Shown here: one piece after another, positions 8,513-15,468 of the stretch
How the letters are laid out: every line of letters begins with the position of its first letter
Numbering within the stretch: the stretch's first letter is position 1
DNA from: Acinetobacter sp. ANC 4173
GTDB lineage: Bacteria; Pseudomonadota; Gammaproteobacteria; Pseudomonadales; Moraxellaceae
Assembly: GCF_004331255.1 (NCBI RefSeq)
Contig: NZ_SJOF01000015.1
Location: forward strand, 46,936-110,935
Direction: 5' to 3'
Length of the DNA: 64,000 nt
The notes under the pieces: generated by a model
What the model was told of the DNA's origin: nothing
Database searches by the model: none
Seen by the model: only the letters and a program-made list of their open reading frames with translations
Made by a program: the position numbers and the translations under genes

Positions 8513-10138
8513 TCAATTTTTTCGCCAAGATGTTGCGTAGTTTTCAGTTATTTTGCCCAGCCATGCCAGAATCGCGCCCAAACCAGCGACCAAAACGGTT
8601 GCTGCTATCACACGGTCCATTTCAAAGTTTTGCTGTGCTGCCATCATGTAGCTACCTATGCCAATTCCAGAGCCCATCAGGTATTCAGCTCCAAAAGATG
8701 CCATCCACGAATAGAGCAATGCCAATCGAAACCCAGCAAACATTGAAGGTGCAATGCTAGGTAAATTCAAAAGCGTTAAGCGCTGAAGCAATGTCATTCT
8801 TAAGGTGCTCGATACTTCAACAAGCTGCATTGGAATGCTCGACATTCCTTTCCATGTCGCAATAAACATCGGAAAAAATGTCGCTATTGAAATGAAAACA
8901 ATTTTTGATAAATCTTCGAGCCCAAACCAAGCTGTCAGTAGCGGAATCCAAGCAAAAATAGCGATTAAACGTAATGTATTGAGTGTAGGTGCCAACAGAT
9001 TTTCAATAGGCTTAAATAGCCCCACTACAATTCCCACTGAAGCCCCAATTAGCCCGCCAATAAGCAAACCCAAAATTGCACGATAAAGGCTGTAATACAT
9101 GGCAGTGGTGAGTGAAAAATCTTGAATGCCTGACCACAGCGCCTCTAATACTTTCCACGGCGCGGGCAAAATTTGACTCGACATCACACCAAACCAACTG
9201 CTCATTGCCCAAAGCACCATTAGACTCAAAGGTAAAACCCATGACTTGAAAACATCGGTTCTGCTTTTTTTGTGAAAAGCATGAGCACTTAAAGCAGCAT
9301 GGGGCCAGAACACCAACTTACGTTCAATTTGATGCAGGATAAAATCGAAAATAATTCCTACAGATGCGATCACAAAAATCGTGACAAAGACAATATCGAG
9401 CTGAAATAGCTGACGACCTGTCACCATCAAATATCCAATGCCTTCCGATGAAGCCAACAACTCAACAGCAATTAAGCTCGTCCAGCCTGCTGCAACAGCC
9501 AGTCTTAAACCCGTAAAGAAATATGGAAGTGTCGCTGGCAGGACAAGTTTTGTGAGCAAGGTTAGACGATTAAACTGTAAAATTGCTGCCATTTCTTTGA
9601 GTTTGGGTTGAATATCACGTACCCCTGCCTGAGTATGTAAGGCAATCGGCACCATCGTGGCCTTAAAAATTATGAAAATTTTTAAACTATTTTCGATGCC
9701 GAGCCAGATCATGAGCAGAGGTAACCAAGCCAATGTTGGGATAATCACCAACGCATAAAACGTTGCAGATAAGTATTGTTCTGCAATGCGGCTATAGCCC
9801 AGTAAAACACCTAAAAATACGCCGCCTAACACACCTGACAACAGGCCAAAACCAAAACGCTCAAGACTGATCGCAAGCTGTGACCATAGATCTTGAGATG
9901 CGATTTCAACGAAAGAATTCCACGTGTCTTTTGGGGTGGGTAAAATTTGAGCAGGCATCCATTGTTCGTTTGACGCGATCCACCACAGTAAGAATAAACA
10001 AAGAGGTACAATCCAATAGATCGCAAGCGAGTTAAAATACCCAACAGAAATGAACCATTGTTTCTTGGTATTCTTCCAGACAATGCTAGATGAATTTTTT
10101 TGCGAAATTATTTCTTTCATATCTCGATACATATCCAT
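8513..10138 (-). CDS. Tandem-fused ABC permease (two BPD_transp_1 domains), SsuC/TauC type
   Basis: The 541-residue protein is two permeases in one chain, where the family norm is about 250-270 residues. Each half has six or so membrane helices and its own ATPase-contacting EAA loop: first near residues 180-200 (EMAAILQFNRLTLLTKLVLP), second near 450-470 (EVSSTLRMTLLQRLTLLNLP). The halves are clearly diverged, so the duplication is not recent. Such a chain could form the whole transmembrane pore with the single ATPase encoded next. It is the first gene of the operon. An 8-bp hairpin stem lies directly against the start codon. Starts at Met3 (MYRDMKE) or Met7 are also possible. Confidence 0.9.
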   Translation of the reverse strand: MDMYRDMKEIISQKNSSSIVWKNTKKQWFISVGYFNSLAIYWIVPLCLFLLWWIASNEQWMPAQILPTPKDTWNSFVEIASQDLWSQLAISLERFGFGLLSGVLGGVFLGVLLGYSRIAEQYLSATFYALVIIPTLAWLPLLMIWLGIENSLKIFIIFKATMVPIALHTQAGVRDIQPKLKEMAAILQFNRLTLLTKLVLPATLPYFFTGLRLAVAAGWTSLIAVELLASSEGIGYLMVTGRQLFQLDIVFVTIFVIASVGIIFDFILHQIERKLVFWPHAALSAHAFHKKSRTDVFKSWVLPLSLMVLWAMSSWFGVMSSQILPAPWKVLEALWSGIQDFSLTTAMYYSLYRAILGLLIGGLIGASVGIVVGLFKPIENLLAPTLNTLRLIAIFAWIPLLTAWFGLEDLSKIVFISIATFFPMFIATWKGMSSIPMQLVEVSSTLRMTLLQRLTLLNLPSIAPSMFAGFRLALLYSWMASFGAEYLMGSGIGIGSYMMAAQQNFEMDRVIAATVLVAGLGAILAWLGKITENYATSWRKN

Positions 10139-10169
10139 ACATTCTGCTGTTATAGATCTCTCAGAATGT
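10139..10169 (-). promoter_or_regulatory. Hairpin in the permease-operon leader
   Basis: ACATTCTG and CAGAATGT form perfect 8-bp arms separated by 15 bases, ending one base before the annotated start codon of the permease gene. On the mRNA this would place the ribosome-binding region inside a stem-loop. It could be an operator or a translational control element, or chance. Confidence 0.3.
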
Positions 10170-10611
10170 TTAACTAACCGTATACCTGATGATCATCTAT
10201 CCGCGTCATTCAGATCTAATGTGAGACGTGTTGTGATCATCTTTGGTGTTATGCTCTGGATGAGTGTAAAGAGAGATGTTTTGTTTAACTGTCTACACAG
10301 GTACAAAGATCAGAAAATATTTATATTTATAAATAAGAGATAAAGATAAGAATCTACTTATATAGTTTGTTTCGATTAATTAAACCTTGACTGTACTAGA
10401 GCAACTAGTTGTACTTTAAATATTAGGTGCAGGCTTATTCATCAACACCATCGACTAAATGTAACTTAAGATAATGTTGATTCTATCTGGCAAGAAATTA
10501 TAACTTTATGGAAAGTTAGAACAGCAGAACAAAATGAAATCATTCGAACAGATATTAAGCTTTCTCAAAATTCAACAGCATATGTATGATTGGAAGTACA
10601 TTATCGACAAT

Positions 10612-10642
10612 AAAAAAAGCCCGACATCCTGTCGGGCTTTTT
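10612..10642. terminator. Strong rho-independent terminator
   Basis: GCCCGAC / GTCGGGC with a 5-base loop is flanked by an A-run before and a T-run after, so it could work in both directions. It follows the 37-codon gene-end remnant at 10476-10589. Confidence 0.85.
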
Positions 10643-10959
10643 CGTATTGGGTGTTTAGGTATAACTCCTGTCGTACCTCACGTCCTGGTGTCGCACTTAT
10701 CATTATTGTTTTATGTGTTGGAACATCCTGTTCTCTATGTCCCCATCATATGAAAAATCCTCGTAGTGGCCTAGACGCAATGCTCCCTAATTGATGTCAG
10801 CCTGAGCGTACAAGACTGCTCAAAACTTACCCCAAGGTTTATCCACAGAAATTGCGGATAGTTTCCGAAGTGCAGGCATTGAGTTATCAGGGAAAAGTTA
10901 AAATATGAGCGTTTTTTGATCTATTTTATGGGCATGAAATATCAAAATTGCTCATAAAA

Positions 10960-10990
10960 AAACCGACTTGTTTCAAAGTCGGTTGAACGA
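10960..10990 (-). terminator. Minus-strand terminator hairpin
   Basis: AACCGACTT and AAGTCGGTT pair with a short loop, and the minus strand continues into seven T residues. No gene ending here on the minus strand is visible, which suggests an upstream gene has been replaced, or that a small transcript from the pdif region ends here. Confidence 0.6.
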
Positions 10991-11051
10991 GATCGTTCCA
11001 GAGGGTATGAAGCAAGATAAGCTGCTGATCTTAAAGTAATATTAAAAATGT

Positions 11052-11079
11052 GTTTCGTATAACCACCATTATGTTAAAT
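11052..11079 (+). other. pdif (XerC/XerD recombination) site, C-to-D orientation
   Basis: The 11-bp XerC arm GTTTCGTATAA differs at one position from the Acinetobacter consensus ATTTCGTATAA. It is followed by the 6-bp spacer CCACCA and a XerD arm TTATGTTAAAT. This is the standard 28-bp dif/pdif architecture. It forms a pair with the inverted site at 12457-12484. Confidence 0.88.
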
Positions 11080-11162
11080 GGGATATGATTTTGTTTAAAA
11101 AAAATCAATAAACGATGTAATATATTAAAATCAAATAAACAAGATGACTAATAAAAAGATAG

Positions 11163-11194
11163 ATTTTGTATAAAAATTTAGCATTATGTTTATT
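11163..11194 (+). other. pdif-like sequence with 10-bp spacer
   Basis: ATTTTGTATAA (one mismatch to the XerC arm) and TTATGTTTATT (close to the XerD arm) stand in the same order as the true site 111 bp upstream, but 10 bp apart instead of 6. It is probably a decayed or non-functional site, or chance in AT-rich DNA. Confidence 0.3.
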
Positions 11195-11233
11195 AAAAAT
11201 AATTAATAAATCAATAAATTAGAGTGTATAAAT

Positions 11234-11461
11234 ATGCGTAAAATCACGTTTGTCAAAGCAGGAGACAATGATGTCTCCGAAGTAACTATCAGTTCTGGAA
11301 CTCATATTGCAAAAGTTGCACCAATTGTTGCCCGCGAAACTTATACAATTTCATATCCAGGCGGTGGTGGCGCAGTAGCTCTCAAGGAAAAATTTGCAGC
11401 GGCCGCACAGGCGGTGATAGATGATGCTGCTGCCCGCAATGTAGAAATTGGTGAGGAATGA
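11234..11461 (+). CDS. Unrecognised 75-aa protein in the pdif module
   Basis: I do not recognise this protein. It begins with a beta-like N-terminal half (RKITFVKAGDNDVSEVTISS), has a run of four glycines in SYPGGGGAVAL at about residues 40-50, and ends in an Ala-rich, acidic helix (KEKFAAAAQAVIDDAAARNV). There are no cysteines and no membrane segment. Its stop overlaps the start of the next gene by four bases (ATGA), so the pair is translationally coupled. It lies inside two inverted pdif sites. Precursor peptide, antitoxin or small partner protein are all possible; nothing in the sequence decides. The Shine-Dalgarno signal is weak (GAGTG). Confidence 0.7.
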   Translation: MRKITFVKAGDNDVSEVTISSGTHIAKVAPIVARETYTISYPGGGGAVALKEKFAAAAQAVIDDAAARNVEIGEE

Positions 11462-12399
11462 TCATGGAGTTTTCTGGTATTAGAAAATTATTTGGGAACA
11501 CTGAATTACCAACAGTAGTTAGTGATTCCTCCTATGTTCTTACTAGGTTTTCTGGGTCTGGATTCTGTGTACTTCATATGGATGAAGTGACTAGTAAAAA
11601 AATCATTCCACCCACTAAAATCTTACTTATTCCTGCTCTTCCATCAGTTCATCCAAACGAGAATCTTCTAGAGGCATTGAAGCAATCTGCTGTATTGGTG
11701 GTACCCTTACTTGCTTTTTCCTCAGGCAATAAAGATGTTGATTATTTACTTGATAGGCTTTCAAGCCTATGTTTTGAATCAACAACTAAAAAAAATTTAG
11801 AATTAACTGAATTTATCCAATATTTAGATACTCCAATTATTGTGGAGTCATCTAAATGTAAATTGATGGTAGAGTTGGGAGATGATGTTGATATTATGGT
11901 ACCAAAGGTTGAAGCCAACATTGCTATTGGGCAATGGGTTAGTATTATTCAATATTTGGAGTTAGGATTGGTTCCTAATGCTAATAATAACTCCTTTAAA
12001 GTAAATGGGACTTTGTCTTGTGATGGAGTCACTATCGCTCACCACTTACATTCACATTTTACAGCTGGTCCCTTAGCTTTACAGGCTTGGCAAGTATTTG
12101 AAGAGTTACGTGCGAATAATCAATTTCCCCTTATACTTGAAATTGAACAATCAATATTAAAGTCTATTTTAACTAATGATGGTATAGAAGTACTTCACCG
12201 TATTTTACCTCTTACTGATGAAATAATGAGAGGAAGTTTAACTGAGGTTGCATTTGCTGCATTATCTGCAAGTGGAGATACTGACTGGAGCATAAATTCT
12301 CAGTTAAATGAGCCAGCTGGTGGATTTCATATCGGTATAGGAGCAGGTGAACAAGCTGCCCATATTGATTTTGTTTCACCTAATGCAATCTATCAATAA
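11458..12399 (+). CDS. Unrecognised 313-aa protein in the pdif module
   Basis: I do not recognise the family. The protein is soluble and acidic, with alternating hydrophobic strands (ILLIPALPSVHP, SAVLVVPLLAF) in the first 100 residues, a middle acidic part (MVELGDDVDIMVPKVEANI) and a helical C-terminal part (LQAWQVFEELRANNQFP, TEVAFAALSAS). No Walker, protease, kinase, methyltransferase or metal motif is evident. Its start overlaps the 75-aa gene by four bases. The likely start is either the ATG at 11458 or Met3 at 11464. The gene ends 57 bases before the second pdif site, so the two genes fill the module. A binding or processing protein acting on the 75-aa product is a guess. Confidence 0.75.
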   Translation: MIMEFSGIRKLFGNTELPTVVSDSSYVLTRFSGSGFCVLHMDEVTSKKIIPPTKILLIPALPSVHPNENLLEALKQSAVLVVPLLAFSSGNKDVDYLLDRLSSLCFESTTKKNLELTEFIQYLDTPIIVESSKCKLMVELGDDVDIMVPKVEANIAIGQWVSIIQYLELGLVPNANNNSFKVNGTLSCDGVTIAHHLHSHFTAGPLALQAWQVFEELRANNQFPLILEIEQSILKSILTNDGIEVLHRILPLTDEIMRGSLTEVAFAALSASGDTDWSINSQLNEPAGGFHIGIGAGEQAAHIDFVSPNAIYQ

Positions 12400-12456
12400 T
12401 TCCAACTTGTGTAGAGGATTGTATAAAAGTGCTTTAAGTATTTTTAGATTTACTAA

Positions 12457-12484
12457 AATTAACATAATGCACGTTATACGAAAT
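12457..12484 (-). other. pdif (XerC/XerD recombination) site, D-to-C orientation
   Basis: Read on the minus strand it is ATTTCGTATAA (exact XerC consensus arm), spacer CGTGCA, TTATGTTAATT (XerD arm). It is inverted relative to the site at 11052-11079, the arrangement seen around pdif modules on Acinetobacter plasmids. Confidence 0.93.
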
Positions 12485-12621
12485 CAAAAATGTAAGCCCC
12501 AAATAGAAATGTCCGGTTTCTCCAAAGAAAAAATGTCCGCTTTTAGAATATGCGTATTTGCAATTTTCTTAGCGGACTGTTTGAAATGTTGGACTTTATC
12601 TAAAGCTGTTAGAGGAGTCAT
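12484..12621 (-). CDS. Possible 45-aa ORF abutting the pdif site
   Basis: A minus-strand frame begins MTPLTALDKVQHFKQSAKKI and ends GLHF, with its stop codon sharing the last base of the XerC arm. Composition is protein-like (amphipathic, Lys-rich), but there is no ribosome-binding site and no recognised family. It may be the shortened remnant of a gene cut when the module inserted, or a chance frame. Confidence 0.25.
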   Translation of the reverse strand: MTPLTALDKVQHFKQSAKKIANTHILKADIFSLEKPDISIWGLHF

Positions 12622-12713
12622 TTGACTGTTAACTTAATTAATCAATTTTCTTAACCATCGACGTACAATACCCCCAAAAACCGGTTGTATCTGATGGCTT
12701 TATAGAGATAATT

Positions 12714-13056
12714 GGCACTGTTGCAAATAACCACGAATGGTAAGCTGAAGACTGTTTTAGCTAAATGTCCACCAGACCTTGAGCACAGGCAGGTTAAGTA
12801 CAAAATTAACGTGATCGAATGTGATCATGGCAAGCTAAAGCGAATCATCAGGGCCATGTTAGGATTCAAATCCATGAAGACGGCTTATGCCACAATTAAA
12901 GGTATTGAAGTCATGCGTGCACTACGTAAAGGACAGGCTTCATCGTTTTATTATGGTCAGCCTCAGGGTGAAGTGTATCTAATCAACAGGGTTTTCGGTC
13001 TCTAAGCTTTTTTGAAGGGAATATAATTGTCTTAGATGTCTATTTGCAACAGTGCT
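12714..13056. mobile_element. IS6-family (IS1006/IS1008-like) deletion derivative
   Basis: Inverted ends GCACTGTTGCAAATA (12715-12729) and its complement (13041-13055) are the IS6/IS26-type termini. Between them the plus strand encodes only the transposase C-terminus (HRQVKYKINVIECDHGKLKR, RAMLGFKSMKTAYATIKGIE, last stop 13005), with the third catalytic residue region retained but the N-terminal two thirds deleted. No 8-bp target duplication is visible. Confidence 0.85.
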
Positions 13057-13076
13057 AAAATCACTGACAATTAATT

Positions 13077-13691
13077 TCATAGTTTTAGCCTGAAAATTAT
13101 TTCCAAATTGGCTTTGAATAATGATTCAATTTCCAAAGTCTCAAGCGGCTTTAATATACCATTATGAATCATTCCCATCCAAATTGGTGCTAGGATTAAT
13201 ACAGCCACTATACGAGGTTCATAATTAATAAAAAGCTCTTCTCTCTGAATTGCGATACAAATTAATTTTGTAATTTCATCCAAACTCGGTTCATATATCT
13301 TAGTTACATATAATTCTCGAATGTCATCAAATTTTTTTCCCTCGCTTAAAACTAAACGAGCAATATCTGCTCGACCAGCCGACTCAATATTATTAATACT
13401 TTTCCTCATCTTATTCCATATAAATTCCGACACTTTTTCATCGTTTTTTAATTCTGAGCTTTGAATGGGGTGATAAGTTTCGTTAATCAAATAATCAATT
13501 ACGCCCTCAAATAATTTTTCTTTAGTTTCAAAATATGAATATATTGTTCCTTTCCCAACACCAGCAAGTACTGCAATTTCAGCAATTTTACTTTGAGAAA
13601 AACCGAATTTTTTAAATTCACTTAGAGCAGCAACAATGATTTTTCTTTTTGTTTCCGAAGTCTTTGCTAATGAAGGGCTACGCTTTCTCAT
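13077..13691 (-). CDS. TetR/AcrR-family transcriptional repressor
   Basis: The 204-residue protein has an N-terminal TetR DNA-binding domain at about 14-60 (RKIIVAALSEFKKFGFSQSK, then KGTIYSYFETKEKLFEGVI) and a divergent ligand-binding half. It is divergent from the MFS pump gene at 13743, with 51 bases between the starts that contain a 28-bp dyad. The likely role is drug- or metabolite-responsive repression of that pump and of itself. The ligand cannot be predicted. Confidence 0.92.
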   Translation of the reverse strand: MRKRSPSLAKTSETKRKIIVAALSEFKKFGFSQSKIAEIAVLAGVGKGTIYSYFETKEKLFEGVIDYLINETYHPIQSSELKNDEKVSEFIWNKMRKSINNIESAGRADIARLVLSEGKKFDDIRELYVTKIYEPSLDEITKLICIAIQREELFINYEPRIVAVLILAPIWMGMIHNGILKPLETLEIESLFKANLEIIFRLKL

Positions 13692-13705
13692 CCCACTATC
13701 TCAAA

Positions 13706-13733
13706 ATAAAATTGACTCAAAGTTCAATTTTAT
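13706..13733. promoter_or_regulatory. Operator dyad between tetR-type gene and MFS gene
   Basis: ATAAAATTGA and TCAATTTTAT are perfect 10-bp inverted arms separated by 8 bp, in the 51-bp divergent intergenic region. Size and placement fit a TetR-dimer operator overlapping both promoters. Confidence 0.65.
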
Positions 13734-13742
13734 TAATCCAAA

Positions 13743-14921
13743 ATGCGCCCCTCCCTCGCACTAGTTGACTATGTGATTCTAGCCATAAGTCTTTGTTTAG
13801 GAACACTAAGTACAGCTTTAGCAAGTCCATTATACTCTCTCTATATCCTAGATTGGCATATTACAACCACACAAATTGGTTACGCATTTATCGCATATAT
13901 GTTTGGTGTAGTCTTTACACTAATGTTCTTCAACCATTTAACACTTAAATATGGTTTTAAAAAAATCGTCATCAGTGGGCTAGTCCTCATTGTTCTCGGA
14001 TTGATTTATTCAGCTTTAGCACAGAACATTGTTGAACTTTCCCTCGCTAGATTTATGCTTGGAGTAGCATCAGGATTTATAAATACAGCGACTATAGTCG
14101 GACTGAATTTAAACTACCCTTTTCAAAATAAAATGAATTCTGCAAAGATTTCTTCAATTATTACTGTTTTTGGCTTTGCCTTAGGTCCAATCATTGGAGG
14201 CATTATTGCAGATAATACTCAATTTCCATTAAAGACCCCCTACTACATCATTTCACTAGCATCAACGATCACCCTTATTTTCTGTTTTTTTATTCGTGAA
14301 AAGAATAACTTAGAAACCAATAATATTAGTCTAAAGTATTGGAACTATCCTAAAATTAAATCTAATAAAAATTTATTTTTAGTCAGCAGTTTAAGTGCCT
14401 TTTGTTGCTTTTCCATATTTAGTTTATATGCAGCTTTAGCTGGTACATTTCTATCCAACTTATCTTTAGAAAAAAATGCAACATTTACTGGCTTATCTAT
14501 TTCAATAATTTTATTAATTTCAGCAATCACTCAGCTTTCAAGTAAAAAAATGCAAGAGTTTTTTAGCTTGAAGTTTGGCTTAAAATTGATAACCATAGGG
14601 TGCTTCCTACTAATACTCTCTTTAGTCACACATAATATTAAATACCTTACATGCAGTATTTTATTTATTGGAATTGGTCATGGATTAGCCTTAGCGCCTT
14701 CATATTATTTTATAGAAAAAATTGTAAATCATGAAACTTCTTCAATTTTTTCAACATTTTTACTCATAAGCTATCAAGGAACTATTTGGCCCATTTTAAT
14801 TACAAGCTACTTGTTTGATAAAATTGGAAATATATATGCCTTAACTATATTTTCATTATTTATTCTCGCAATTGTCATTTTTTTATTGCACCTTATTAAA
14901 AAGACAGGCTTAAAGGCATAA
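13743..14921 (+). CDS. MFS efflux transporter
   Basis: The 392-residue protein has 12 predicted membrane helices and the MFS loop signature region after helix 2 (FFNHLTLKYGFKKIVISG) with a helix-4 motif (ARFMLGVASGFINTA). It resembles the YbfB/sugar-efflux-like and drug-proton antiport groups. It is divergent from a TetR repressor, which favours export of a toxic compound. No convincing Shine-Dalgarno precedes the ATG at 13743, so the transcript may be almost leaderless. Confidence 0.85.
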   Translation: MRPSLALVDYVILAISLCLGTLSTALASPLYSLYILDWHITTTQIGYAFIAYMFGVVFTLMFFNHLTLKYGFKKIVISGLVLIVLGLIYSALAQNIVELSLARFMLGVASGFINTATIVGLNLNYPFQNKMNSAKISSIITVFGFALGPIIGGIIADNTQFPLKTPYYIISLASTITLIFCFFIREKNNLETNNISLKYWNYPKIKSNKNLFLVSSLSAFCCFSIFSLYAALAGTFLSNLSLEKNATFTGLSISIILLISAITQLSSKKMQEFFSLKFGLKLITIGCFLLILSLVTHNIKYLTCSILFIGIGHGLALAPSYYFIEKIVNHETSSIFSTFLLISYQGTIWPILITSYLFDKIGNIYALTIFSLFILAIVIFLLHLIKKTGLKA

Positions 14922-14983
14922 GAATACAAAACAAGATTGTTTCAATCGATATATTCAAAATTACAAAATCTATAAGCTTTATC

Positions 14984-15253
14984 TCAGTTTAACTTTCCTA
15001 CCTCAACAAGAAGATCCCTAATAATATTCTTTAATTCGGAAGAAATAGAATAATACACCCATGTCCCATGCTTAGTATTTTTGATGATGCCAGTTTTTCT
15101 CAGGATCGCTAGATGATGCGAAACCGTAGACTGTTTCAACTTTAGCTGATCCGAAATTTCCGTTACTGAAATCATCTCACTTTCCAAAACAACTTCAACA
15201 ATAGTCATTCTTATTTCATTTGACAAACATTTAAAAAAATCAACAGAATTCAT
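14984..15253 (-). CDS. ArsR-family winged-helix regulator, without the metal CxC motif
   Basis: The 89-residue protein has the ArsR/SmtB fold: SVDFFKCLSNEIRMTIVEVV, then the recognition helix region LKLKQSTVSHHLAILRKTGI and the wing GTWVYYSIS. The position where arsenic or metal sensors carry ELCVCDL reads SEMISVTEIS, so it is not a classical arsenite sensor. It is divergent from the metallo-beta-lactamase-fold gene at 15469 and may control it in response to an organic or redox signal, as in BigR/SqrR-type proteins; this is inference. Confidence 0.88.
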   Translation of the reverse strand: MNSVDFFKCLSNEIRMTIVEVVLESEMISVTEISDQLKLKQSTVSHHLAILRKTGIIKNTKHGTWVYYSISSELKNIIRDLLVEVGKLN

Positions 15254-15468
15254 ATTTTCCTTTTATAACAACAAATTAAATATAAAATAAACTAAAGAAA
15301 CATGGCTAGAAAATCTTACCAAAGCAAGAATATCACACCACATTAAAATTATATATTGTGCAAAGCAATTGTATATTGTATAAGTATATAAGTTTAGCTA
15401 GTTTCTTAGCTATTCATTATTTAGTCTTCATATTTGGAATTTGAAAAATAGATAAGGAGTATTTCACA
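15254..15468. promoter_or_regulatory. Divergent intergenic region with TATATTGT direct repeats
   Basis: The 215 bp between the ArsR-type gene and the MBL-fold gene are very AT-rich. They contain repeated TATATTGT elements near 15351 and 15370, suitable as regulator or promoter sequence. AAGGAG lies just before the MBL-fold start codon. No further gene is seen. Confidence 0.35.

Larger units (their letters stand above)
10170..11051. other. Gene-poor stretch with IS5 scrap, gene-end remnant and terminators
   Basis: No intact gene is visible. About 10400-10445 resembles the terminal part of the IS5-family remnants elsewhere in the window (GGCTTATTCATC motif). Bases 10476-10589 encode a 37-residue open tail on the plus strand ending just before a strong terminator, which looks like the 3-prime end of a lost gene. 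A single DnaA-box-like TTATCCACA lies at 10839-10847. A second hairpin at about 10967-10986 has a T-tract for minus-strand reading. Confidence 0.5.

Noticed and set aside
10839..10847. DnaA box TTATCCACA as part of a replication origin
   Set aside because: Only one box is present, with no iterons, AT-rich unwinding element beside it or replication gene in the window.
12712..13005. Functional small gene of 97 aa
   Set aside because: It begins with TTG inside the IS6-type inverted repeat and encodes only the transposase C-terminus.
14984..15253. Arsenic resistance regulator
   Set aside because: The metal-binding cysteines are absent and no ars genes are present.
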